A stretch of 64,000 bases of DNA. Origin: Chitinophagaceae bacterium. Its GTDB lineage: Bacteria > Bacteroidota > Bacteroidia > Chitinophagales > Chitinophagaceae. The notes beneath the pieces were generated by a model, which saw only the letters and a list, made by a program, of their open reading frames with translations, was not told the DNA's origin and did no database searches. Within the stretch, counting starts at the first letter, position 1, and every line of letters begins with the position of its first letter. The translations under genes and the position numbers were made by a program. Shown here piece by piece: positions 43,550 to 51,765 of this stretch. Where the stretch lies: contig SEAC01000015.1 in assembly GCA_004173235.1 (NCBI GenBank), forward strand, positions 124,001 to 188,000, read 5' to 3'.

Positions 43550-44158
43550 ATGGCTTCAGACCAGAAAAGAGAAGGAATACTCGAGGCTGCGATCCGGCGC
43601 TTTGCCCACTTCGGAGTGGCCAAGACCACCATGAACGAGATCGCCGCCGACCTGTCTATTTCCAAAGCACTCCTTTATTATTACTTCCCCGATAAAATGA
43701 GCCTGTACGCCGCGGTGCTCGAGCACATTTCCGGGCTCGACCGCGTGCGGCACGAGGCCGAGCTGGCTGCAGAGGATGATCCGATCCGCGCCATCGAACG
43801 CTACCTGGAAATAAGAACGGAATTCATTCTGAAGTACTACCAGGTGCTCGAACACCTCAAAACCTACACGCCCGCCAATCTGCCCGAGCCACTGCTGCGC
43901 ATCTTTGATCAGTTGCGCAAGCTGGAGCTGGACCGCATCGCAGCCATAATGGAAAAAGGAAAGAAGAGCGGTCTTTTCCGCATTGACCAAGCCCGTAAAA
44001 CAGGCGAGCTCTATTTCGACTTCCTCGACGGCTTCCGCCAAAGCCAGCTCGCACTCCAACCCAACATCTTCCCCGACAAAAAACAATTCACCGCGTTGCT
44101 CAAGCGCGAGAAGGAGTTTTCACGAATTTTTATGAACGGACTCACCTGCGATCACTGA
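43550..44158 (+). CDS. TetR/AcrR-family regulator (first of three)
   Basis: This 202-residue protein has an N-terminal HTH (EGILEAAIRRFAHFGVAKTTMNEIAADLSISKALLYYYFPDKMSLYAAVL), the classic TetR pattern, and a helical ligand-binding and dimerisation domain. I start it at the ATG at 43550. Its HTH is closely similar to that of the next gene (RFAHFG.AKTT..EIA.DLS.SK..L.YYFPDK), so the two arose by duplication. It has 64 bp to the next gene, which includes that gene's promoter and operator, so it is not simply part of the same transcript. It is probably a regulator of the adjacent efflux system; the ligand is unknown. Confidence 0.93.
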   Translation: MASDQKREGILEAAIRRFAHFGVAKTTMNEIAADLSISKALLYYYFPDKMSLYAAVLEHISGLDRVRHEAELAAEDDPIRAIERYLEIRTEFILKYYQVLEHLKTYTPANLPEPLLRIFDQLRKLELDRIAAIMEKGKKSGLFRIDQARKTGELYFDFLDGFRQSQLALQPNIFPDKKQFTALLKREKEFSRIFMNGLTCDH

Positions 44159-44176
44159 TCGCATTTTTTTTGCCCT

Positions 44177-44220
44177 TACCTTTGACTTTTAAAACAAAAA
44201 AGTCAGACAGTCAAAAGGTA
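44177..44220 (+). promoter_or_regulatory. Promoter and nested-palindrome operator of the tetR-efflux operon
   Basis: TACCTTTG at 44177-44184 exactly matches the -7 consensus. A perfect inverted repeat, TGACTTTT (44183-44190) and AAAAGTCA (44198-44205), overlaps its end and the expected transcription start. A second, outer pair links TACCTTTGACT (44177-44187) with AGTCAAAAGGTA (44209-44220), one base longer. This is the placement expected of a TetR-type repressor operator. Confidence 0.65.
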
Positions 44221-44222
44221 AA

Positions 44223-44825
44223 ATGAAAGAGCCGGTACAAAAAGAGCGGATCCTGGAGGCAGCACGAAAGCGGTTCGCGCATTTCGGCAGCGCCAAAACA
44301 ACGCTTACCGAGATCGCCGACGACCTGTCGCTCAGCAAGCAGGCGCTCCATCACTACTTCCCCGACAAGCAGTCCATCATCCGTGCAGTGACCACGCAGC
44401 TGCTCGAGCAATACATGGAGGCGTTGGAGGCCGCGCTTGCGCAAAGCAGCAGCGTGTTTGCAGCGCTGATGGCCCTGGTGGACGTGCGCAACCGATTCGG
44501 GCGCCCGAACCACCTCTTTTTCGCCCAGCTCGAAAGCGATGGCCAGTGGTTCAACCGCGACGCACGGGCAATGCTGCTCGGCATGGCCCGACGCGAACGC
44601 AGGCTGCTGGAGGGCCGCCTTGCACAAGGCATCGCCAGCGGCGAATTACGCCTGGAAGATCCACGCGCCACTGCCCGCATCGTGCTCGAAACGCTTACCG
44701 CCATTGGCCGCACCGCCCGCAACTGCCCGCCCGACGAAACGCTTTTTGAAACGCGCGAACGGCAGCAACGCGAGCTCGTAACCCTTATCTATAACGGACT
44801 CGGAAAAGAAACATGGAAACACTGA
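44223..44825 (+). CDS. TetR/AcrR-family regulator (second of three)
   Basis: This 200-residue protein has an N-terminal HTH ERILEAARKRFAHFGSAKTTLTEIADDLSLSKQALHHYFPDK and a helical regulatory domain rich in Arg/Ala helices. The start codon lies 3 bp after the end of a nested palindrome that overlaps a perfect -7 box, so autorepression is likely. It overlaps the third tetR gene by 13 bp, and that gene in turn overlaps the TolC-type gene, making it the first gene of the efflux operon. Ligand unknown. Confidence 0.93.
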   Translation: MKEPVQKERILEAARKRFAHFGSAKTTLTEIADDLSLSKQALHHYFPDKQSIIRAVTTQLLEQYMEALEAALAQSSSVFAALMALVDVRNRFGRPNHLFFAQLESDGQWFNRDARAMLLGMARRERRLLEGRLAQGIASGELRLEDPRATARIVLETLTAIGRTARNCPPDETLFETRERQQRELVTLIYNGLGKETWKH

Positions 44826-45418
44826 TCCGCGATACCGCACGCCAGCTTTTTTTCAGCTACGGGCTGAAGAGCATCAGCATGGATGATGTGGCGCGGCAGT
44901 GCGGCATCTCCAAAAAAACGCTGTACCTCCACTACCACGATCGCGAAGCACTCGTTGACTCGGTGCTGCGCACCTTGCTGGAAGAGCAGCAAGCCGCGCT
45001 TGCCACGGTTCGGCGCGAAGCCGCCAACGCCGTGGAGGAATGCGCGCTGTCGCTCCACGAGCCCTTTGAACTGTGGGCCCAGGTCAACCGCGGATTTTAT
45101 TACGATCTCGAAAAGTCGTTTCCGCAGGCATGGAAGCGGCTCAACACCCACGCAGGAAAAATACTGAAAGGAGCCGTGGAAGCAAACCTGGTTCGCGGGC
45201 TGAACGAACGCATCTATCGCCCCGGCCTCCCGCTCGGCTTCTGCGCCGACCTCCGCCTGCAGCAGCTGCGCACAGCGCTTGCACCCGAAAATTTCGGCGA
45301 CGGCCGCAGTGCGCCGCTTCCGCTGATGCAATCGCTCACGCTTTTCTACCTGCAGTCGGTAACCAACGAAAAAGGACGCAAGCTCATACCCAACTATTTC
45401 AACGAGAATTATGAATAG
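44813..45418 (+). CDS. TetR/AcrR-family regulator (third of three)
   Basis: This 201-residue protein has an HTH (LIRDTARQLFFSYGLKSISMDDVARQCGISKKTLYLHYHDREALVDSVL) of the type commonly encoded just before RND efflux genes in Bacteroidota. The regulatory domain differs from those of the two upstream TetR proteins. The start overlaps the previous gene by 13 bp and the end overlaps the TolC-type gene by 8 bp, showing translational coupling. Two co-transcribed TetR repressors in front of one pump suggest that two signals are combined; this is inference. Confidence 0.93.
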   Translation: METLIRDTARQLFFSYGLKSISMDDVARQCGISKKTLYLHYHDREALVDSVLRTLLEEQQAALATVRREAANAVEECALSLHEPFELWAQVNRGFYYDLEKSFPQAWKRLNTHAGKILKGAVEANLVRGLNERIYRPGLPLGFCADLRLQQLRTALAPENFGDGRSAPLPLMQSLTLFYLQSVTNEKGRKLIPNYFNENYE

Positions 45419-46799
45419 GAACAACAAAAGAAGAACAAAGGGCTTCGTGTGGATGCTGCTGCTGCTCTTTGCGGGCGGCGGAGCATTTGCCCAGGCCCCT
45501 GCGGCACCGCAGCCGCTCACGCTCAGGGAGGCGGTAAGCTACGCGCTGAAGGCCAACAGCGATGCGCGCAAGGCCCGCCTCGACATCGAGAACGCGGAAT
45601 ACCGCATTGACGAAGTGCGCGCATCCGCTTTGCCGCAGGTAGCGGGCACTTCATCACTAACCTATAACCCGTTGCTGCAGAAGTCGGCGTTGCCCAACAT
45701 TTTTGGTGCAAATCCCAACCCGAGCGAGACCATCCTCATTGCCTTCGGGCAAAAATGGAACGCCAATGCCGGACTTTCGGTTCAACAAAACCTGTTCAAC
45801 AAGTCGGTATTCACCGGCCTGAAGGCAGCGCGTACCAGCCGCGAGTTTTACCAGCTCAACGCGCAGCTCACGGAGGAGCAGGTGATTGAGCAGGTGGCCA
45901 CGAATTATTATGGCGTGCTGGTGCAACGGCAGCAGGTGGCAGTCATTGATTCGTCGCTGGCCAACACGCGCAGGCTGCAGGCAGTGCTGCAGGGACTGCT
46001 GGAGAATGGCCTTGCGAAGAAGATCGACGTAGACCGAATTGCCGTAAGCAGCTCCAACCTCGAAAGCAGCCGGCAGCAGGTGCTCAACGGCGTTGCACTG
46101 CTCGAGAACCAGCTGAAATTGTATATGGGCATGCCCATCACCACACCCATTTCCATCCCCGATGTGGACCCCTTGAGCATCGTGCCGCAGGCTGTGCCGC
46201 TCAACGATTCGATCGACCTTGCGCGCCGCACCGAGATCCTCGTGCTCCGTAAGCAGGGCGAGCTGTTGCAGCAGCAAAAAGAAAACTACCGCAACGAGTA
46301 TTTTCCCACGCTTTCGCTCGGAGGAAACTATTCCTACCAGGGCACGGGCAATACGTTCCCGGTGTTCAAAGGGCAAAGCGCGGGTGCCAACTGGTTTGGC
46401 GCGGCGGCGGTGTCGCTCAACCTCCGGGTGCCCATCTTCAATGGCGGCGCCACGCGGGCACGCATCCGCCAGGCCGACATCGGCATCCGCAAACTCAACG
46501 AAGACCTCAACAACGCTTCGCTGGGGCTCAACCTCGCGTATGAAAATGCGCGGACGCAGATCAACAACAACATCCTCACGCTGAACAACCAGCGCGCCAA
46601 CGTGCGCCTGGCCGAATCGGTGTTCCTCAATACGCAAAACAATTACAACAACGGCCTCGCTTCGCTTACCGACCTCCTCGACGCCGAGCGCTCGCTCACG
46701 GAAGCCCGCAGCAACCTGTCGGCAACGCTGCTCAACTACCGTGTGTCGGAGATCCAGCTCGTGAAAGCACGTGGCCAACTTCAAACATTAGCTCAATAA
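45411..46799 (+). CDS. TolC-family outer-membrane efflux protein
   Basis: This 462-residue protein has a signal peptide (VWMLLLLFAGGGAFAQ). It contains the duplicated outer-membrane efflux domain: LTLREAVSYALKANSDARKARLDIENAEYRIDEVRASALPQV in the first half and LARRTEILVLRKQGELLQQQKENYRNEYFPTLSLGGNYSYQG in the second. The C-terminal helix NNYNNGLASLTDLLDAERSLTEARSNLSATLLNYRVSEIQL is typical. It forms the trimeric exit duct of the tripartite pump with the products of the next two genes. It lies 8 bp before the adaptor gene. Confidence 0.95.
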   Translation: MNRNNKRRTKGFVWMLLLLFAGGGAFAQAPAAPQPLTLREAVSYALKANSDARKARLDIENAEYRIDEVRASALPQVAGTSSLTYNPLLQKSALPNIFGANPNPSETILIAFGQKWNANAGLSVQQNLFNKSVFTGLKAARTSREFYQLNAQLTEEQVIEQVATNYYGVLVQRQQVAVIDSSLANTRRLQAVLQGLLENGLAKKIDVDRIAVSSSNLESSRQQVLNGVALLENQLKLYMGMPITTPISIPDVDPLSIVPQAVPLNDSIDLARRTEILVLRKQGELLQQQKENYRNEYFPTLSLGGNYSYQGTGNTFPVFKGQSAGANWFGAAAVSLNLRVPIFNGGATRARIRQADIGIRKLNEDLNNASLGLNLAYENARTQINNNILTLNNQRANVRLAESVFLNTQNNYNNGLASLTDLLDAERSLTEARSNLSATLLNYRVSEIQLVKARGQLQTLAQ

Positions 46800-46807
46800 C
46801 CAGGATC

Positions 46808-47884
46808 ATGAGAAAGAACCGCATCGTACGTATCGTAGTAACCCTGCTCCTCGTGGCAGCGGCCTTTGCCGGCATCGCCGCCGTGCTGGGCAACAACAAG
46901 AAAAAGAACAGCGCCAAAGTAGCGGTGGTGGCCCAAACCAACAGCGCCGTGGCCGTGCGCGTGAGCACGGCGACCAGGAAGACGCTGGCCGGCGACTTCA
47001 GCGCCAACGGCAACTTCGCCCCGGCGCAGCAGGTGAACCTTGCCGCCGAAAATGCCGGCCGTGTAACACGCGTGCTGGTAGACGAAGGCGCGCAGGTGCG
47101 TGCCGGGCAAACGCTCGCCATCATCGAGATGGACCAGCTGAACATCGACGTCGAAAGCGCGCAGGCAGCTTACCAGAATGCCGTGCGCGATCAGCAACGT
47201 TTTGAGAACGCCTATAAAACCGGCGGTGTAACGCAGCAGCAGCTGGATGGCGCGCGCCTGCAGGCACAAACCGCGAAGGCGCGCCTCGAACAGGCCCGCA
47301 TCCGTGTGGGCAATGCCAACGTGCGCTCGTCGATCGGGGGCATCGTAAACAAGCGCATGGTGGAGCCCGGCATGGTAGTGAACCCCGGCACGCCGCTGTT
47401 TGAGCTGGTGGATGTAGCGAAACTGAAACTCGCCATCACCGTCAACGAGAGCCAGGTGGCCAGCCTCCGCAACGGCGCGCCGGTATCGGTGAAGGCATCG
47501 GTGTTTCCCGACCGCAGTTATGCGGGCAACATCACCTTCATTGCACCCAAGGCCGACGCCTCGCTCAACTTCCCCGTAGAAATAACACTGGCCGCCAACC
47601 CCGGAAACCTGCTCCGCGCAGGGATGTACGGCACGGCGCTGTTTCAGCTGCCCGCCACTTCGCCCGCATTGGTGGTGCCGCGCAGCGCCTTCGTGGGCAG
47701 CACCGCTTCCAACCAGGTGTTTGTGCTGGATGGAAACAACACAGCGCGCCTCCGCACCGTGGTGGCCGGCCGAACCATCGGCGAAGAAGTGGAAGTGCTG
47801 CAGGGCCTTCAGGAAGGAGATAAGGTGATCATCAGCGGACAGATCAATTTGCACGAGGGGAGTGTGGTTACGGCGATTCAATAG
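46808..47884 (+). CDS. RND efflux periplasmic adaptor (membrane fusion protein)
   Basis: This 358-residue protein has one N-terminal membrane anchor (IVRIVVTLLLVAAAFAGIAAVLG). It carries the lipoyl/barrel-sandwich halves (VNLAAENAGRVTRVLVDEGAQVRAGQTLAIIEMDQLNIDVESAQAAY and NVRSSIGGIVNKRMVEPGMVVNPGTPLFELVDVAKL), a coiled-coil hairpin between them, a beta-barrel domain, and a membrane-proximal domain (ALVVPRSAFVGSTASNQVFVLDGNNTARLRTVVAGRTIGEEVEVLQGLQEGDKVIISGQINL). It links the RND pump to the TolC-type duct. The pump gene follows after an unusual 173-bp repeat-filled gap. Confidence 0.95.
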   Translation: MRKNRIVRIVVTLLLVAAAFAGIAAVLGNNKKKNSAKVAVVAQTNSAVAVRVSTATRKTLAGDFSANGNFAPAQQVNLAAENAGRVTRVLVDEGAQVRAGQTLAIIEMDQLNIDVESAQAAYQNAVRDQQRFENAYKTGGVTQQQLDGARLQAQTAKARLEQARIRVGNANVRSSIGGIVNKRMVEPGMVVNPGTPLFELVDVAKLKLAITVNESQVASLRNGAPVSVKASVFPDRSYAGNITFIAPKADASLNFPVEITLAANPGNLLRAGMYGTALFQLPATSPALVVPRSAFVGSTASNQVFVLDGNNTARLRTVVAGRTIGEEVEVLQGLQEGDKVIISGQINLHEGSVVTAIQ

Positions 47885-47887
47885 GCT

Positions 47888-48042
47888 AGGGGGCGCCGCT
47901 CCGCTTGCCCCCTCGCAATGACGACAACAAGAGGCCCGCTCGAAACGACCCCCAACCCGGATCTGCGTCCATCATAACAATCATAACAATCTGGAGCCTG
48001 CCCCGCCGCGGCGGGGTTCTTTCTCTCTCGCTCCGCAGGAGC
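47888..48042. repeat. Mosaic of dispersed repeats inside the efflux operon
   Basis: The gap between adaptor and pump genes holds four hairpins or repeats in a row: AGGGGGC/GCCCCCT arms (47888-47913) followed by TCGCAATGACG, a sequence I associate with widespread bacterial dispersed elements; a copy (47961-47993) of the repeat at 26661-26696 in opposite orientation; the perfect palindrome CCCCGCCGCGGCGGGG (48001-48016) followed by TTCTTTCTCT; and GCTCC-GCA-GGAGC (48030-48042). No ORF is present. Confidence 0.6.
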
Positions 48043-48057
48043 ATCTAAACATCAAAC

Positions 48058-51000
48058 ATGAAACTTGCAGAAATATCGATCAAAAGACCCACGCTGGTGA
48101 TCGTTCTCTTTATCGTATTAATACTGGGTGGCATTTTGAGCTACACCTCGCTGGGTTACGAGTTGCTGCCGAAGTTTTCGCCTTCGGTGGTGTCGGTAGT
48201 GTCGGTATACCCCGGCGCATCGCCTTCCGAGGTGGAGAACACCGTGACGAAGAAAGTGGAGGAAGCCGTTTCCGCAATGGAGAACATCAAGAAGCTCGAG
48301 GCCCGGTCGTTCGAAAGCGTTTCGATCGTCACCATCACGCTGAAGAGCGGCTCGGATGTGGATTATGCGCTCAACGACGCGCAGCGCCGCATCAACGCCA
48401 TCCAGCGCGACCTGCCCGAAGACCTCGAGCCGCCCACGCTCAACAAGTTCTCGCTCGACGACCTGCCGGTGATGACCGTATCGTCGTCGGCAAAGCTGGA
48501 TGAAGCCGCCTTCTTCGACCTGATGGACCAGCGCGTGGCTCCCGTGCTTTCGCGGGTGGAAGGCGTGGCCAAGGTGAACCTCATTGGCGGGCAGGAGCGC
48601 GAGATCCAGGTATCCATCGACGCCGCACGCCTCCAGGGCTACGGCCTTACGCTGCTGCAGGTGCAGCAGGCAGTGCTTACGTCGAACCTCGACTTCCCCA
48701 CCGGCTCTTTGCAAACCCGCGACCGCGACATCCTTATCCGCCTTTCGGGCAAATTCAAATCGGTGGACGAACTGCGCAACCTCGTGGTGGCCACCACACC
48801 AGCGGGCGCACAGGTGCGCCTCGTAGACGTTGCCGATGTGCAGGATGCACAAAAGGACGTAGACAAGCTCGCCCGCGTGAACCAGCAGTCGGCGATTGCG
48901 CTGCAGGTGATCAAGCAATCCGACGCCAACGGTGTGGAAGTAAGCCGCCAGCTCCGCGCATCGCTCGAAAAACTGCAGCAGGACTATAAGAACACCGGCC
49001 TCACACTCACCGTGGCCAACGACGCATCTACCTACACCCTGCAGTCGGCCGACGCCGTGATTCACGACCTCGTGCTGGCCATCGTGCTCGTTGCCTTCGT
49101 GATGCTGTTCTTCCTCCACAGCGTGCGCAACGCCCTCATCGTGATGGTGGCCATCCCGGCATCGCTCATCGCCACCTTCATCGGGATGGCGCTGCTGGGC
49201 TACACGCTCAACCTGATGTCGCTCCTCGGCCTCTCGCTGGTGGTGGGCATTCTGGTAGACGATGCCATCGTGGTGCTCGAAAACATCTACCGCCACATGG
49301 AGATGGGCAAGAACCGCGTGCGGGCCTCCTACGATGCCACGAAGGAGATCGGATTTACCGTTACGTCCATTACGCTGGTGATCGTGGTGGTGTTCGTGCC
49401 CATCGCGCTCAGCTCGGGGCTGGCTGCCGACATCCTCAAGCAGTTTTGCGTAACGGTTTCGATCGCCACGCTGCTGTCGTTGCTTTCGTCGTTTACCATC
49501 GTGCCCTGGCTTTCGTCGCGCTTCGGCCGCCTCGAGAAGATCACGGGCAAGACCTTCTTCGGCCGCATCATCCTTTCGTTCGAGCGCGGGCTGGAGCGTT
49601 TTACGGCCTGGGTAACGGGCCTGCTCAAATGGTCGCTCGCGCACAAGAAGACGACGCTCGCATCCGTATTTATACTGCTCATCGCCTCGTTCTGGCTCGT
49701 AGGTGCGGGCTTCATCGGTGCCGAGTTCTTTGCCAAGAGCGACCGCGGCGAGTTCCTCGTACAGATCGAGCTGCCCAAGGATGCCTCGATCGAGCGCACG
49801 AATGCGCTGGTGCAAACCGCCGAAAAATACCTGCAACAGAAGACCGGCATAACGCGCATCATCACCACCGTTGGGCAGTCGAGCGACGGTATGGGCGCCA
49901 CGCAATCCACCCCCTACAAGGCCGAGATCGGCGTGCAGCTGGTGGAGAAGAAGGACCGCGCCGATGACTCGTATGTGTTTGCCGCGAAAGTGAAACGCGA
50001 GCTGGAGCCCTTGCTGGTGGGCGCCAAGGTGAAGACCGTTCCGGTGAGCATTCTTGGCTCGGCCGAGCAGGCGCCGCTTGCACTTGTGGTAACGGGTCCC
50101 GACCTCGATAGCGCGCTCGCTTTTGCCAACCTGGCGATGGACCAGCTGCGCACGGTGCCCGGGGCCACCGAGATGCGCCTTTCGGTAGAGAAGGGCAACC
50201 CAGAAGTGAACGTGCAGGTAGACCGCGACAAGATGGCTGCGCTGGGCCTGAGCCTGTCCACGGTGGGTGCCACGATGCAGACGGCCTTCAGTGGCAATAC
50301 CAATGGCAAGTTCCGCCAGGGGCAAAACGAATACGATATCAACATCCGCTACGGCTCGTTCAACCGGCAGAGCGTCGGCGATGTGGGCAACCTGCAATTC
50401 ATCAACAACCGGGGCGAGGCGATCCGCCTGGCACAGTTTGCCAGCATCAGCGAAGGCTCGGGACCGAGCCAGCTGGAGCGCCGCGACAAGAGCGCTTCGG
50501 TAACGGTTCAGGCGCAGTCGGTAGGCCGGCCCACGGGCTCTATCGCAGCCGAGTGGCAAAAGAAATTTGAAACGCTGAAGGCGCCCGCCGGCGTGAGCTG
50601 GCTGTGGGGCGGCGATATGGAAAACCAGGCGGAAGGCTTCGGTTCGATGGGGATCGCCCTGCTGGCGGCCATCGTGCTGGTGTACCTGATCCTCGTGGCG
50701 CTCTACAACTCCTTCATTCAGCCGCTGGTGGTGCTCTTTTCGATACCGCTGGCCATCGTGGGCGCCTTCCTTGCGCTGGCGCTGAGCAATAACTCGCTCA
50801 ACATCTTTACCATACTCGGGCTCATCATGCTCATCGGCCTCGTGGCGAAGAATGCGATCATCCTGGTAGACTTCACCAACCAGCGGAAGGCGGAGGGTGC
50901 GTCTACTTATGAAGCGCTGATCGACGCCAACCATGCGCGTTTGCGGCCCATTCTCATGACCACGATCGCGATGGTGATCGGGATGCTGCCCATTGCACTC

Positions 51001-51228
51001 GCATCGGGCGCGGGCGCCGAGTGGAAGAACGGCCTGGCCTGGGTGATCATCGGCGGCCTCGTATCGTCGCTCTTCCTCACGCTGGTGGTGGTACCGGTGA
51101 TGTACGCCGTGTTTGACAAGCTGGTAACCAAAGCGCGCCGGGGCCGGCAGCCGCAACCCATCAGCGATCTGATGACGGCCGATTATGTGCCGCTGTCGGC
51201 GGAGGCCGCGGGGCACGGAAGCATCTAG
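48058..51228 (+). CDS. RND multidrug efflux pump, inner-membrane transporter (HAE1-like)
   Basis: This 1,056-residue, twelve-helix proton-driven pump has the standard duplicated plan: first helix (PTLVIVLFIVLILGGILSYTSLGYELLP), PYPGASPSEVE-type entry (VYPGASPSEVENTVTKKVEEAV), proton-relay Asp pair in VVGILVDDAIVVLENIYRH, large periplasmic loops, and the second-half helices (YLILVALYNSFIQPLVVLFSIPLAIVGAF, GLIMLIGLVAKNAIILVDFTN, RLRPILMTTIAMVIGMLPIALA, VIIGGLVSSLFLTLVVVPVMY). Family knowledge says such pumps export drugs, bile salts or dyes together with the two upstream products. Substrates cannot be predicted. A strong terminator follows at 51354. Confidence 0.96.
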   Translation: MKLAEISIKRPTLVIVLFIVLILGGILSYTSLGYELLPKFSPSVVSVVSVYPGASPSEVENTVTKKVEEAVSAMENIKKLEARSFESVSIVTITLKSGSDVDYALNDAQRRINAIQRDLPEDLEPPTLNKFSLDDLPVMTVSSSAKLDEAAFFDLMDQRVAPVLSRVEGVAKVNLIGGQEREIQVSIDAARLQGYGLTLLQVQQAVLTSNLDFPTGSLQTRDRDILIRLSGKFKSVDELRNLVVATTPAGAQVRLVDVADVQDAQKDVDKLARVNQQSAIALQVIKQSDANGVEVSRQLRASLEKLQQDYKNTGLTLTVANDASTYTLQSADAVIHDLVLAIVLVAFVMLFFLHSVRNALIVMVAIPASLIATFIGMALLGYTLNLMSLLGLSLVVGILVDDAIVVLENIYRHMEMGKNRVRASYDATKEIGFTVTSITLVIVVVFVPIALSSGLAADILKQFCVTVSIATLLSLLSSFTIVPWLSSRFGRLEKITGKTFFGRIILSFERGLERFTAWVTGLLKWSLAHKKTTLASVFILLIASFWLVGAGFIGAEFFAKSDRGEFLVQIELPKDASIERTNALVQTAEKYLQQKTGITRIITTVGQSSDGMGATQSTPYKAEIGVQLVEKKDRADDSYVFAAKVKRELEPLLVGAKVKTVPVSILGSAEQAPLALVVTGPDLDSALAFANLAMDQLRTVPGATEMRLSVEKGNPEVNVQVDRDKMAALGLSLSTVGATMQTAFSGNTNGKFRQGQNEYDINIRYGSFNRQSVGDVGNLQFINNRGEAIRLAQFASISEGSGPSQLERRDKSASVTVQAQSVGRPTGSIAAEWQKKFETLKAPAGVSWLWGGDMENQAEGFGSMGIALLAAIVLVYLILVALYNSFIQPLVVLFSIPLAIVGAFLALALSNNSLNIFTILGLIMLIGLVAKNAIILVDFTNQRKAEGASTYEALIDANHARLRPILMTTIAMVIGMLPIALASGAGAEWKNGLAWVIIGGLVSSLFLTLVVVPVMYAVFDKLVTKARRGRQPQPISDLMTADYVPLSAEAAGHGSI

Positions 51229-51353
51229 CCGCACGGCTTAAAAAAGTGGACTAATGACGATCCGTAATGCGTTCCTATGAATGGCCTTGAACAAGACAGG
51301 CGTGGCTGACAGGATGGAAACACCGCACAGCTTCCCGAAAGGGAGTAGTGCAG

Positions 51354-51378
51354 GGGGAGCGAAAGCTCCCCTTTTTTT
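51354..51378 (+). terminator. Rho-independent terminator after the efflux operon
   Basis: GGGGAGC and GCTCCCC enclose a GAAA tetraloop, followed by seven T residues. It lies 125 bp after the pump stop codon. Confidence 0.9.
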
Positions 51379-51434
51379 GCGCCAGTTGCCCACATCAGCA
51401 GGCTGGTATTTTGCAACGCAAAGAAGGCAAGAAC

Positions 51435-51716
51435 GAACGAATTACCGCTGTGCGCAAACGTGTTCCAAATCCAGACAAACAGCCTCGTCTCGCACGCGAA
51501 CGCTTGCTGCACGGAAGCAAACGGCTTTGTCGCCGGATAGAAATGGTTCATAGTAAACCGGAACGGATGCATCGCCGTGCAAAACCGGTTTGCGGAAAGG
51601 AGAAACCTATTCGCTGCGCGGAAGAAAGGGTTGCTGCGCGCTACGAATGCCTTCCCCAAGTTGAGGATCGAATTCGTTTGCGGTTTAAACGGGTTCGGGT
51701 AAAAATAGAACCGCGC
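51435..51716. repeat. 21-bp-phased degenerate repeat array
   Basis: A 9-bp core of the form RAANNGNTT (best units AAACGGCTT, GAAATGGTT, AAACCGGTT, GAAAGGGTT, AAACGGGTT) recurs at 51435, 51456, 51477, 51498, 51519, 51540, 51561, 51582, 51603, 51624, 51645, 51666, 51687 and 51708, an exact 21-bp period, while the 12 bp between cores are not conserved. The units at 51477, 51561, 51666 and 51708 are degenerate. Because 21 is a multiple of three, both strands show open frames with heptad patterns (minus strand NPF/NRF every seven residues), but these frames have no independent gene support. The array lies between two terminators that close the flanking convergent genes. Confidence 0.75.
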
Positions 51717-51730
51717 CCGGTAGGGCGCGG
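51701..51730 (-). terminator. Rho-independent terminator of the minus-strand hypothetical gene
   Basis: CCGCGCCC (51711-51718) and GGGCGCGG (51723-51730) enclose a GGTA loop; read on the minus strand the stem is followed by TTCTATTTTT. It lies 36 bp beyond the stop of the 51766-52251 gene. Confidence 0.75.
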
Positions 51731-51765
51731 CCGTAGTAGTGTGTGCATCAATGTGTTAGGAGAGA

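Noticed and set aside
48118..51234. 1,038-codon open frame antisense to the RND pump gene
   Set aside because: It exists because the GC-rich third positions of the pump gene suppress stops on the opposite strand. Its translation is His/Arg-rich with no domain, whereas the pump frame has clear motifs throughout.
51435..51716. Possible CRISPR array
   Set aside because: The conserved part is only 9 bp and degenerate, spacers are 12 bp, and no cas genes are present.
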